Below, in pieces: positions 1-10,704 of a stretch of DNA of 64,000 bases; the stretch's first letter is position 1; every line of letters starts with the position of its first letter. The DNA comes from Takifugu bimaculatus. Taxonomy: Eukaryota; Chordata; Actinopteri; Tetraodontiformes; Tetraodontidae. A program made the position numbers and the translations under genes. The stretch lies in contig CP034980.1 of the NCBI GenBank assembly GCA_004026145.2, positions 62,001 to 126,000 of the forward strand. Reading direction: 5' to 3'. The notes below the pieces were generated by a model. That model searched no databases and had not been told where the DNA came from. It worked only from the letters and a program-made list of their open reading frames with translations.

Positions 1-1954
1 CTTTCCTGCGAAATTAACCCAAACTCTTCATTCCTCGTCCAACTGACTTTATGTGTTTGGTATTTTTAGACTAAACAGTCAATTTGGTGCTTTGACCTCC
101 AGTGTCCTTCAGCCATGCGACCATGAGGCTAATGTTACCTTCTGTGCGTCTCCAAGCTGGACTGTCACATGCACTTGCTAGCTCATATGCTACACGTCAG
201 CTAGGGCTATTACTCACAATAACATCATCAGCTTAGCTGTGTTGGATCACCTCTCTGTGGTTATTAGTCTGGGCAGTCAGGACCACATGACACAGCTTTC
301 CCTTTTCTATCCCAGTTCATTTTTCGGGAAGCGTCCAGAGCAAACGCAACATAGATTTGGTTATTTCCTCTAAACTCTTAACACTGTTATAAATCAGTAG
401 TCACAAAAATAAAAAAATGTTTCTAGAGATGTGGTTATTAGCGAGACTAGCCAGAGTAATTTTTGTTAGTTTTTTTCCAACATTAGCAGGCGAATGCTAA
501 CCTACCAGGCCAGCGTTTGCTTATCCAGCCAGTCTGCAAAGCATGTCAAACTAACTGTGTAGCTGTTAGCAAAGAAAAGCAAATATTAACAAAGTGGAAA
601 CTCCAACAATGAGCTCCGACCACCCGGGAGGCCGTGACACTGGCGCGGTAGCTTTAGCAGTGATCCCCCAAAAGACACCTGGGAAAATCTACTCGGAGCC
701 AACTTGGAGGGAAAAAGCCCCTTTTGCTAGTGTGCGCTAACAACCAATTAGCCAATTTGTTATTGTAGAGCGTTTGGTTGTGGGACCAGATTTTAGGTGC
801 TCCGGACCAACCGGACTTGATTTGACGTCTCCTTTTGACAACATAGCATGAAGCTAAATTCCATCCTAATGTTCCTTCTTCAGCTGCAGAACACTTAAAG
901 GAAAAGAGTAGTTTCAGGGAGATCTCGGCCGGTTGTGAGTGCTTGTTTCAGGGAAACGTCGTGCCAAGACAGAACTAGCTGCCAATAAATCGATGAGGAA
1001 ATAATCCTGCTGGGCAATCCCGGTCCAAAGGAATAGGAAATTGAGTTTCCCAGCACCGCGTGTGAGGCAACAACACAGAGTTTGATGTGAACAGGTCCAG
1101 TTGGGCCTCTCCTGAGCAACATACAGGCTGCTCGCTGGCACAGATGCCGATTCAGCCCCAGAACTTCTCTTATTCCACGATAAGAAGCGAGAGCAGAACC
1201 GTATCATTCAGACATCAGCGTGTTGGTGGGCCTGAGGCAAACAACAGGAAGTGGTTCCATCCAGACAGCCATTTAACAGACTGTGTCGGAGTGGGTCTAT
1301 AAAAGCCACATTTCAGGTCTGCACTGAGTGACAGCTGTGCACAAGGCGTGTAATTCCACATGAAGCAGCAGCCCACCCACAGCCGAGCACGTATCCTTCC
1401 ACGGGAGCGCCCGGCCCGCCTCGTGGTGGCCGAGTGGTTTAGATTAGACAGCACGTCTAGTCCTCCTACAACTGTTCATGTTTACACACAACTGATATAA
1501 GAGGAGATGAGGAAGCATGTGGGGCATTTGTTAGCATTAGCATTGAGCAATAAGTGTAGTATTTAGGAGTATCTGGGCTATGGTCTTTCATCAACTGCGC
1601 CTGGACCTTCAAAAAGCTCCCAAGATGTTCAGATTCTTAATTTTATTTTTTTTCTGTTGTCGTCCAAAACCTTTTGTGGGTCATTTTACGACATCGCAGC
1701 CGAGTTGCTAAAATAAACAGTGGAGACAGAAACAGCAGATAGAAGTTTGTGTGAGAAGCCAAAAAACAGGGAGGATTTCTTCTCTAACTTCTGTAAAACT
1801 GTCAGAGGAACCAAGCAGTCGAAACCCCAGTGAGATATCATCAGCTGGAGGTTTTCTGAAATATAAATGCTGACGGCTGCTGAGACGCGTCTCCAGACGT
1901 CTACTGGACCAAACAGCAGCGCCGAGGTGTGACGTGTCCCAGCGGTGACCTCCT
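1..1954. other. Intergenic or intronic stretch, no gene seen
   Basis: No open frame here reads as a protein I recognise; the frames near 900-1450 are short and overlap on both strands, which is typical of chance. Dispersed GTTAGC/TTAGC words occur, for example around 558 and 1530. A TGGCCGAGTGG string near 1425-1440 resembles a tRNA A box, but no tRNA T arm or acceptor follows. I see no promoter or repeat family that I can name. Confidence 0.5.
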
Positions 1955-2182
1955 GGACCTTTCAGGACCTCCTGGGCCTTTCAGGACATCCTGGACCTTT
2001 CAGGACATCATGGACCTTTCAGGACCTCCTGGACCTTTCAGGACCTCCTGGACCTTTCAGGACATCATGGACCTTTCAGGACCTCCTGCACCTTTCAGGA
2101 TGTCACGGACCTTTCAGAACCTCCTGGACCTTTCAGGACCTCCTCGACCTTTCAGGACCTCCTGCACCTTTCAGGACGTCAG
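1955..2182. repeat. 19-bp minisatellite, about 12 copies
   Basis: The unit is close to GGACCTTTCAGGACCTCCT. Twelve units run head to tail with a few substitutions each, such as ATC for CTC and GCACC for GGACC. Because 19 is not a multiple of 3, the array cycles through all three frames every 57 bp. No stop arises in two frames, so two overlapping open frames (1929-2315 and 1945-2355) cross it. Both encode the same 19-residue repeat out of phase. They are by-products of the array, not genes. Confidence 0.93.
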
Positions 2183-3195
2183 AGATGATGTCCGACATCA
2201 TGAACGTTACTCACATCAGGCAGCGGCGCTCCAATCGGATGAGATTTTGGGATCATCCTGGGGCAACTGTGCGACTCTCATCTCCATGGGGACATTCTCA
2301 CCCTCCACCTGCTGAATGTATCTGCCTGTGTTTGAGGGCTGGAGCCAGGAGATGAGCTAACAATGCTCCAGGGAGGAGGCTGCTGGGGAGCTTTGGAAGG
2401 TCCCCCGCGTGATCAGACAATTAAGAAACGTCATTAATTCAGTCAGTGGGGCAGGAGAACGTGTGAGTTGATCATCTGGGGCAAATATATGTGTAAAACC
2501 AGGATGAGATGCCCTCTGAGCTGAAGATAATGTTTTAATCAGATACGATAGGAGCACAAAAAAGGATCGGTTCATCCAGTGGAGCTCCTAACCAGACTTC
2601 TCCTGCTCCTCACACATCATCAGTCTTGATCAACAGCAGAAGGCAGTTCAGAACTTCCAGAGCTCCATGATCCAGACGATGATCTTCAGCTCTACGAAGA
2701 GTTCTGCTAATTCCCAACATCTTCTGACAGAGGCCACTGAGCTCCTGAAAACCTTCAGTCTTCTCCCAGTCTGATGTTATCGTCCTTCCGTTCCACAGGT
2801 TGTTCCAGCTTCGGTCACCTCCGGTGTTGACGGTGGAGTTTATTTCGTTTTCAGGCAGCTCTTTTTTCCAGATTCTCCCCAGCTAACTCGCAGCGCTCCC
2901 GGGTCCGTGGTGTGTTCAGTGGGCGGGTGGAGAATCCGAACTCCCTGACTCAGCACTGGTGTTTATCAGCTCCAGCTTCCACTCGCTGCTGTGGAAGAGA
3001 CCAAAGTTGGAACAGGTTCCCGTCTTTCCCAGTGTGAAGCCTGGACGCCCAATTAGTTTTCCACCCATCGTTATTTAAGCAGCGCTCAAATATCACCGAG
3101 TGCGAAAGAGAAACATTCAATGTGACACTTGAGAAAGAAGAGACCAAGTTTCCCACTGGGAAAAAGAAAATGGAACGAGTGGATCACCTGCTTCC
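2183..3195. other. Noncoding stretch, nothing recognised
   Basis: Only short frames on both strands. I see no motif cluster, repeat or RNA gene that I can support here. Confidence 0.5.
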
Positions 3196-3216
3196 GGGGG
3201 GGGGGGGGGGGGGGGG
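3196..3216. repeat. Poly-G tract of 21, with a second of 11 nearby
   Basis: An uninterrupted run of 21 G lies here and another 11-G run at 3361-3371. Run length is unreliable in any sequencing technology and can also form G-quadruplex structure. Confidence 0.9.
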
Positions 3217-3500
3217 ATGGAACAATAAGAGTTTAATCATCATGTCTTCATTTGAAGCAGTGAGACAGCGTAAATGAAAGCAAGGATCATCATAAATCCT
3301 TGGACTCAGCTCAGTTCTTCAGGCAACTACATCCCATAATGAGCGGGTTGGGGAAGGTTTGGGGGGGGGGGTCCACCTCTAATAAGGAACATCTGAAGGC
3401 ATCTGAAAGTTGTGTCTTATTTTCGTGGTTCTTTTACTCGTCTCTTCTAGTGAGGATGACTGGTTTTCCTAATGTCTCCCAGCTGCACCCCCCCTCCCTA

Positions 3501-3501
3501 C

Positions 3502-3558
<57 letters not shown>

Positions 3559-3563
3559 CACAC
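3501..3563. repeat. CA microsatellite
   Basis: About 31 CA units with two CG interruptions. The His-Thr repeat in the open frame at 3300-3596 is simply this array translated. Confidence 0.95.
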
Positions 3564-3690
3564 CACCATCCCCGCTCTTATCTTCACATGAGGTGAAGTT
3601 TCCACTTGCTCCGGGCGGAGATCACAGTTCTTTCTCCTGACTTAGGTGAGCTCCATTAGAGGATCCTGGATCACGTTTCAGCCGTATCAG

Positions 3691-4236
3691 CTGATGAAGC
3701 TGAGATGAAGATGAAGCTGAGATGAAGAAGAAGCTGAGATGAAGCTGAGGTGAAGATGAAGCTGAGATGAAGAAGAAGCTGAGATGAAGATGAAGAAGCT
3801 GAGATGAAGAAGAAGCCAAGATGAAGATGAAGCTGAGATGAAGAAGAAGCTGAGATGAAGCTGAGATGAAGAAGAAGCTGAGATGAAGAAGAAGCTGAGA
3901 TGAAGCTGAGGTGAAGATGAAGCTGAGATGAAGAAGAAGCTGAGATGAAGATGAAGAAGCTGAGATGAAGAAGAAGCCAAGATGAAGATGAAGCTGAGAT
4001 GAAGATGAAGCTGAGATGAAGAAGAAGCTGAGATGAAGATGAAGAAGCTGAGATGAAGAAGAAGCTGAGATGAAGAAGAAGCCAAGATGAAGATGAAGCT
4101 GAGATGAAGAAGAAGCTGAGATGAAGCTGAGATGAAGCTGAGATGAAGATGAAGAAGCTGAGATGAAGAAGATGAAGCTGTGATGAAGATGAAGCTGAGA
4201 TGAAGATGAAGCTGAGATGAAGATGAAGATGAAGCT
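3691..4236. repeat. GA-rich minisatellite, GATGAAG/GCTGA modules
   Basis: About 545 bp of interleaved short modules (GATGAAG, AAGAAG, GCTGA), with higher-order blocks repeated two or three times. One strand is almost pure purine with regular CT steps. The antisense Ser/Leu/His-rich frames at 3622-3819 and 3687-4085 are the repeat read backwards. No partner copy lies in this window because the block is outside the duplicated interval. Confidence 0.92.
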
Positions 4237-5596
4237 GTGTCTTACGTAACGGTGCTCATGGTCCTCCAGTGATGACCGTCAGCAATGATCTGTGCAGGAA
4301 CCCAAAGGTTGGAGCAGCAGAACCTGGTGAGGACCAGCTGATGTCTCTTTGAGGACCAGGGTGCTGCTGAACCCTGGGATTCACCTGGATGCATCTTTGA
4401 TGTGTGACAAGTGTCCGCAGGCCCTGTAGATCTTGGAGTCAGTCTTGCAGACGGACCATCCACGAGGAGCACGGCGAGGTTCCTTCTCCCAGGCCAAATG
4501 GGCCCTCAACAACTGCGTATGGACGCTACCGTAGCACTGGAAGCTACTCCAGGACCTGCTGTCCATCAGTTTAACTGACAAGCCCGTAAAATTCCTCTAA
4601 ATTCTTTTACCAACTGGGAAAACTCACATTTATGAAGTGGAGACTTGGCTTATTGTTCTTGTATATCGTAGTCACAGATCCCAACCCCCCCCCCCCGTAA
4701 GGGAAGCTAATGTTAAGTAAACGCCTCTAACTTGTGGAAATTACCTTTTTCCCCAACCTTCACTCATTCTTCTCCACAGTCACACTGGTGGAAGACCATT
4801 CCCAGTCTGTTGTGAATGTTCTTCCTGCTCTCCACGTGTTCCTCGGCCCTGATTTCTCTGTTTTCATGTCAGGATTCTCTCATCCACTGAGATGAATCCG
4901 TCTCTGTTTTGACAGTAATTAGAATCTCATTTCACCACCTGGAAGTTGGAGCAGCGCCGGCGCTTCCGAGGACGTCACGCTGTGGAATCGTCAGGCTCCG
5001 GGATCTGGACTTTGTTTCAGGAGCTTTTTGAAATGAAAGCATCATGACTTTCACAGCGGTGGAACAAGTCGGACTGGAACGAGCCTCCCAAGACCCAAAC
5101 TCGGCCCCTTTTCAGCTCCCATGAACAGAAACAGTGATGAGAAGCCAAGTGAGAAAATCTCCTCGTTTCCCTCCAAACCGCAACGTTCTGCCGAAAGAGG
5201 ACGAACACTTTAGCATTCGATGTTTTGGGTCTTTGATAAGCAGCCTGTCGGATATGGATCAGGCCTTGAGGGGCCGGGATCGAGGACCGTTCGACTGTGA
5301 CTGGTCACCCCACAGATGGAGGGGGACCAATCGGTGGGCGACACCGCAAGGAGAACTCAAACCTTCCCAGCTGCTTTAGAAGGTGTGAACGTCTTTACAG
5401 TGTTGAATCTGGTGGGCGGAGAACTTCCCACCTGGATGGGATCAGCAGTTCTGAGCCTTCCTGCCTCCGGAGCAGGTCTGCCGGATCGCTACATCTTCAT
5501 CTTCACAGCGATGCGTGAAGCGGCGCGGACCTCCACCGAAGCCTGGACCTGGCCCACCTCGCCAGATGTTGTGTGTAACGGCTGGAGGGAGGGGAA
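4237..5596. other. Noncoding stretch with one unexplained minus-strand frame
   Basis: A minus-strand frame at 4381-4581 (66 codons) has a protein-like composition with several Trp, Cys and His residues. It ends near a CCAGGTGAAT string that could be a splice donor. I do not recognise the peptide and cannot exclude chance. A 12-C run lies at 4685-4696. Nothing else in this stretch is supported. Confidence 0.3.
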
Positions 5597-5616
5597 GCCG
5601 CCGCCGCCGCCGCCGC
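5597..5616. repeat. Short GCC trinucleotide repeat, six units
   Basis: Six GCC units lie inside a GC-rich segment. The frame 5316-5822 (168 codons), the longest in the unduplicated left part, runs through it and reads the repeat as polyproline. That frame has no recognisable domain, and three other frames overlap it, so I do not call it a gene. Confidence 0.85.
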
Positions 5617-5749
5617 TCCGTTTCAGGGGCTGTGATGTGGCAGCTGAGAGGAACACAGCGCATGAACGTGACGCGTCCACGTCTGATTTGGCAGGAGGCA
5701 AAAGAAGCTGTCAGGCGTCAGCAGAAAAATCCAAGCCCAGAAAGAGGTC

Positions 5750-5855
5750 GCTGTCATCTCCACCTCACTCTCACTTCACACACATTAGCCAGAGAGAATT
5801 GATTATCTCGCTCGCCCGCTAAACAGAAATCAATCACCTCCCGCCGCCGATGCTG
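5750..5855. other. Candidate conserved noncoding element
   Basis: An AT-richer island within GC-rich flanks contains TTGATTATC and AATCAATCA, which are homeodomain/PBX-like words. The texture resembles vertebrate conserved noncoding elements. This is a judgement by eye; cross-species alignment would decide it. Confidence 0.25.
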
Positions 5856-6079
5856 CGGCGCTCCAGGATCAGGCGGGTTTGTGCAGCTGCTCTCTGCTCC
5901 TCCCTCCACTAAAAGAAGAGCACATCTGTCGAAGCAGCTCCAGCGTTTTTGTCCCACTAGCTCACAGTTAGCCGCCGCAAGCTAACGCCTAAATGAAAGT
6001 CGTTTAAAGTTGGCGGGGTTTCTCCAGCTCATCCCCATTTTCTACCCGCTCTCGGGGGCTGATGTGTGTAAGAACGTCT

Positions 6080-6305
6080 GCCTCCTCGGCTCGTGGGACT
6101 GGATCAGATTTGGATGAGCAAATCTTTCCAGGCACGATTTGTTTATTCGCTAGCTCGACCTCGGCTTTGCAGAAATTGCCGCCGTGCCGAGCGCCAGATC
6201 TGTGGAGGGCATCTTCATCATCAGACTCGTGCAATATTCGTTTCCTCGATCTGAGCTCCTTTGTGAAAGTATTTGATTCAGTACTTGATAGGTTTAAGAC
6301 CCCCG
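6080..6305. other. Candidate conserved noncoding element
   Basis: Complex non-repetitive sequence with GATTTG, TTTATTCG, GCAATATTCG and similar words, unlike the repeat-rich flanks. Frames are open on both strands (6062-6340 plus, 6004-6330 minus), but neither peptide is recognisable. Simultaneous openness on both strands argues against coding. Confidence 0.25.
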
Positions 6306-9300
6306 GCACCACCTCCGTGGGACCTAGCAAACAAACGTAGCGTTTAGATCATTATTAGGGGATCTGTGATCGTCTAAGCCCCCCTGAAGGCAGGCTGAGG
6401 GGATTCCCTTGGATGGAAGCTGCTTTATCTCCTGTATCATCTCCGCTGGGTCGTCCACACGGTGGCGAACTTCCAGAATGGGCCACAGCTGCGTCCCCCT
6501 AATCGATAATCCCGCCAATGATGGCCGACGGGAGGGCAAAGACCACTTTATTAAATCAGGACTACGGCAGTTTGAGGATTGAATGACTGTCGGAACTAGT
6601 GAGGAGCAGCGAGTTGGTTCAGGGTTTGGCCCGATTGGATTGTTTGGGTTCCTCACATGCGTGAAGTTAACGAGGAGACGCAGCGATGGTCACCGTAGAC
6701 GTCTGACTCGGTCCGATTGATTCAAGATGTCTGCCAGTGGACGTTGAACCAAAGCACGGTTAAATCGAGTTAGTAGATATTAATTCAATACGAAGGCCTA
6801 TTTGCTTAAATCCTTTGCGATTCCCCTCAGACGGTTAAGCGTAATTGTAAATGTTCTCCCAGAAGTTTCATTTCCCACTGCAAAGTCTTCCTCAGCCGTG
6901 CGCAGCGGCGCCCGAGGCCGAGACCCGATACCCACGACACAGAAGAAGAGAACGGGCTTAGAAATATTTAAGATTTGCTCGACTTGCGGAGGTTCTCCCG
7001 TTCCCGAACTCCTCATTGTCCTCGCCGCCTGACCCGCGTTTGTCTCCAGTGATGCCAGAAGGTCGGTGGTCGGAACCACCAAGGGGACCCTGGGAGGATG
7101 CTGACCTGGAGACCCAACCTAAAGGTGTGGACCTCAGCTGATCCGACTGTGCTGGCCGGAGCGCTGCGGCCGGCCCAGGAGAGCAGGAAGAGTGGGATAA
7201 AAGGGAGAAGAGGCTGGCAAACGAAAAGCCCAACGGTGGAAATCCCTCCCGTTTGCATCACTTCAATAAACAGTTAACAAAAGAAGTAAATCTCAACATC
7301 AATTTGCTCGTTTCTCAGCTCAACCGCAGCCTTTTTCTTTCCCTCCTCAGCAGATTCCAAAGTTCGAGCGCCGGTTCACAGTCGGACGGGATGCAGCTCC
7401 GAGAGTTCGCTTCGACGTACGGGGAGACGCGACCGTGACCCAAGGAAGTGGGAAGGAAACGGCTCAGCGGGTCCTGGCGCTCCTGCAGCCTCGTGCCTAC
7501 GATGATGCTAAAGGTTAGCCGCTCCTGTTCTGGTGTTAGCTTAGCTGCACTGACTCTAAAGACGGAGCCTTGTCGGCCTCTTCTACCCGGACAGGAAGCA
7601 GATTTAAAGGTTCTGGAAGCCACAAGCAAACCGTCACCCTGGAATTATGGAGTTTCTGTGCTTCAAACGTACTCCGTCCGCAGCCGTTAGCCTCTGAGCT
7701 GATTCAAACTCCAGACATTAAAGTTTTGTGGCTTTTGCAGCCCAATTCTGATGTGATGAATGCTGCAGATACGGGCTGAAAGTTTTAACATTCTGGAGTT
7801 CTGTTTCAAAGCGGCGCTCTCCCAACTGTTTTCCCAAGAATGTCCGATGAAGGACGGTGGCGAGCTTTGTGTATATCCATTTCAGGCTCGTGTTGTGCGT
7901 CTTGGATGGGTGTCCTGGACCGTCGCGGTGAGCTGGACTGACCCGTGAGTTCCTCCACACCATCCGAGAGGTTCCTGCTCCGGTTCCAGCTCACAGAGTA
8001 AGAAGAAAGGTCACTTGAGCTGATCCGAGGAGGAGGGAGAGGCGGGTCTGTGGCTCCTGGCTCCCCGGCCCAGCTCAGACTCGTTCTGTTTACACCAGCG
8101 AAAAAAGCTCGGCGACCAAACGTGACCTGAGATCTGCAAAGCGCACGTAAACATTCCACCCTCCCGTCCACGTATTTACCAGACGGCTGAATAATAATTC
8201 CCAACTCTGAGGAAAAACATTTGCGGTTATTCATCAAGACGTGTGGACGCGACGCCATTTCTCACAGATGTTCGGCAATAAGTGCATATCCCCCCCCCCC
8301 CCCGGTGTTTATTTTGTCCCTCATGACGAACGGCCGCTCAATGGATCACGGGGACATGCTGAAGTGGGATCCTGTCAAAGTCAGGCGTATCCCATAAACA
8401 TCTGGCTCTGGCCGTGCAGCTGGGAGCCCGGCGGGCGCTCCGCGTTGGCCACGCATCCTCCGGGAGGCCGTCACGACTGGGAGGGGGTCGCCAGAACCAC
8501 CCAGGCCAGAAGAAAGTCCCTGGGAGCTCCATCCTGCTGGTGGAAGGGCCACTAAAGTGACCCCCAACCAGGGCTTTGAAACAAGGATACGTCCACGATT
8601 AATTAACGGATGAAAGTTCCTCTTCCTGTTTGGAAAACTGACTCTCTGCCGCCCTTACACGTGGCCCAGAGAGCTGCTCCAGGACTGAGGTAATAACAGA
8701 ATCCCATCAGGATTCTCCAGAAACATAAACTGGCTTTGCTCTGATCCCCCTCTAATCCCCTTTCTATGGGTCGCATTATGTGACAGTTTGTGTAAACACA
8801 CGTCCGCGGGGCTCATTTTTCCGTAACGGCGGCCCGGCTAAGAGCGCTCCCTCCCGTTCTGCTCTCTGCTCTTATTTAGACTGAACCGTCAGCGCGGGAG
8901 GACGTGCAAGGCGCTGAGACGATCCAAAAACGGGGGAATCTCCGGGTTGTTGTTTAAACAAGAGCCTCGCAGCAGCTCTGGACATCTTAGCTTCTCTCTA
9001 GCTTTGCTAGCATCGCAGGCCTTTGCTAGCATCGCAGGCCTTTGCTACTGGCTGAACGGCTGAAACAGACCCAAAACGCTGCTGCGTTGCGGCGCTGAGC
9101 GTTTCATCAGAGCCTTTCTGGGAACTGGACTCGGTGTTCTGGTTCTCCAGAGTCGCGGCTGTTTGTCAGGACGCTCATCTGGTCCTGACTGTTCAACAGA
9201 AAAAGAGATTTTCTGTCCCTCGCGTCAGACTTGTGAGCTTCATTCATGCGGCTGTGAGCACATCAAACGCTGGCCCGGACGGCGAGTCCTGGCTGCAGAA

Positions 9301-9479
9301 CACAGGGCGCCGGGAACATGTTCCCTGTCACACACTGGCCACGTGCTAACAATACAAAGCTAGCTGAAGGTTCCAAATGTTCTGTTAGACTCCAGGTCCT
9401 CTCGTCCACGTGGCGGGAAGAACAGAGACGAACAATCAATTTAGTCATTATTTTTTTATCTGAATATGCGTCACGAACC
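6306..9479. other. Noncoding stretch, nothing firm
   Basis: No recognisable gene. A conserved-element-like patch lies at 6770-6990, with TATTAATTC, CGTAATTGTAAATG and AATATTTAAG. A 14-C run lies at 8290-8303. Short chance frames occur throughout on both strands. Confidence 0.4.
9003..9040. repeat. 19-bp tandem duplication
   Basis: The unit TTTGCTAGCATCGCAGGCC occurs twice exactly and a third copy begins before diverging. It carries the TAGC word that is common across the window. Confidence 0.9.
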
Positions 9480-9538
9480 CGCTGAGGCGTTCGGGAACTT
9501 CTGGGCCAGTTTTGGCCTCCGGCGTCTGGCCCAGACCC

Positions 9539-9552
9539 GTTGCCATGGCGAC
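9539..9552. promoter_or_regulatory. RFX X-box-like site
   Basis: GTTGCCATGGCGAC matches the imperfect-palindrome X-box (consensus close to GTTGCCATGGCAAC) at all but one or two positions. RFX factors use such sites, notably in ciliary gene promoters. The site overlaps a good Kozak ATG, so the match may partly reflect the start context. Confidence 0.4.
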
Positions 9553-9646
9553 GACCGCAGGCAGAGAGGGAGTCGTGGGTCCTCTGTTCGCGGGACGAGC
9601 GTCCGCACGTCTAAAAGGGTGGCGACGGAACTTTAACGCGTTCCGG
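9545..9646 (+). CDS. Possible short first coding exon, product unknown
   Basis: An ATG at 9545 sits in strong Kozak context (GCCATGGCG) inside the CpG-rich island. The frame is open for 34 codons to a GTGAGC splice-donor-like sequence at 9647, in phase 0. Without splicing it would stop at 9683-9685 after 46 residues. The peptide is rich in Ala, Gly and Arg, with an Arg-rich C-terminal part that could resemble a mitochondrial presequence. I do not recognise it. It may be chance, since GC-rich DNA is stop-poor. A transcript would decide. Confidence 0.2.
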
Positions 9647-10035
9647 GTGAGCGGCGACCCGGCGGACGTCGGCTCGAGAGGCTAAGAAACGCGGAGCGGA
9701 AGAGGCCTCGGAAGTTCGGAACATTTAACGGGAAAAAGTGCTGATACGCAGGCGGGGCCCGAAACTTCTGGGTTTTCTACTTAGCGCAGCCACTTTCACT
9801 CCGAAGCCACATTAAAACCTAATCCGGAAGTTTCGCCCGCGATGGCTCCGGAGCTTTAGTCCTCCTGAGTTCTGATAAAAGCAGGTGCCGGTTCCATCGA
9901 TCAAAGCCGAGGACGTTCCGTCTGCGGCTGCGAGATAGAACCGACACCGCCGCCGTCTCCGGGGCGCTCTGAGCCCCGCGGCCTCCGCCGCCCCTCCCGT
10001 TCTATCCCGTCAGGCCCGCAGCCGGGCGGGATTTA

Positions 10036-10614
10036 CACCTGGCAATTTAAGACATAAAAAAGAAGAATTAGCTCCTCCGGGTTGGCGTCCAAATGCCGAA
10101 ATGGATTTTTTTGATCCCGTTTCCTTCTCCTCGTATCGCGCCCGGCTGTCGGAGAGGGCATTATGCAAAGCCGTCTCCTGAAGTGCAGCGTGCACATGGC
10201 GGATTAATCAGCGCACCGCCGCCGCTCCCAGCAGGTCTGACCGCGAGCGAAGGTGTGGGCGATTCCGTTTCCCTCCCGGCGGTCCTGTTTTCTGCAGCCC
10301 AGAAGGTGGAAGAGGCGTCCGGCCTCTTCTGTGTTTACAATTACCCGCTCTGTTGTTTTTATCCAGAGGTTCCCACCGTCGCCGACATCGACTGCGTTTG
10401 CAATCACGCCGCGGCGGCACATGCTACATCCATCCGCACGCCTCGACCACAAAACCTGAAGTGCTTTCGGAAGATCAGGCGACACCTCGAGGAAGAAACA
10501 TCCGCCCACTCGCCGCCTGTTTTCTGCGTCAATTGACTCCAGCTTCCTGTTCTCGGACCTCCTGACACGGCCGGATCTGCGGCCGCACCAACGCTTCTCC
10601 TCGTCGGGCGAATC
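10036..10614. other. GC-rich stretch with long frames on both strands
   Basis: Frames of 147 codons (10093-10536, plus), 166 codons (10204-10704, minus) and 145 codons (10404-10841, minus) overlap. They are intact in both arms. The plus frame translates identically in both copies, with one silent difference that I found, but none resembles a known protein. The start, around GCATTATGCAAAG and GCGGATTAATC, looks like a conserved noncoding element. I favour regulatory DNA in a stop-poor context. Confidence 0.3.
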
Positions 10615-10633
10615 ACCGCAGGGGGCGCTGGCG
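10615..10633 (+). promoter_or_regulatory. CTCF-like site
   Basis: CACCGCAGGGGGCGCTGGC contains the intact core AGGGGGCGCTG of the vertebrate CTCF motif, with partial agreement upstream. CTCF binds such sites to form insulators and loop anchors. The same core is intact in the right copy at 63037-63047. Confidence 0.45.
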
Positions 10634-10681
10634 TCTCCACGGGCTGAGGAGCAACCTGATGCTGCTCCTGAGGAACGCTCA

Positions 10682-10694
10682 TGACCTTTGACCT
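10682..10694 (-). promoter_or_regulatory. Perfect DR1 nuclear-receptor element
   Basis: TGACCTTTGACCT is the exact reverse complement of AGGTCAAAGGTCA. This direct repeat with one-base spacer is bound by HNF4 and by RXR heterodimers such as PPAR-RXR. A further degenerate half site (AGGTTC on the minus strand) adjoins it. It lies about 50 bp from the CTCF-like core and is identical in the right copy. Confidence 0.5.
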
Positions 10695-10704
10695 GAACCT
10701 CCAT

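Larger units (their letters stand above)
9480..10035. promoter_or_regulatory. CpG-rich island, possible promoter
   Basis: CpG density rises sharply from about 9530 to 10030, and many CpGs fall within any 100 bp. It contains an X-box-like palindrome, a Kozak-type ATG and GC-rich words. In vertebrates this texture often marks a promoter or first exon. No TATA box or initiator is obvious. The part from 9667 onward recurs at the right end of the window. Confidence 0.4.

Noticed and set aside
1420..1470. tRNA-Ser/Leu-like A box GGCCGAGTGGTTT
   Set aside because: No variable arm, T arm or acceptor complement follows; probably chance.
3300..3596. 98-codon frame with His-Thr repeats
   Set aside because: It is the CA microsatellite translated; no protein signature outside the repeat.
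3687..4085. Minus-strand Ser/Leu/His-rich 132-codon frame
   Set aside because: It lies wholly inside the GA-rich minisatellite and has the same short period.
5316..5822. 168-codon frame as a gene
   Set aside because: Low-complexity polyproline from a GCC repeat, overlapping open frames on both strands, and no recognisable domain.
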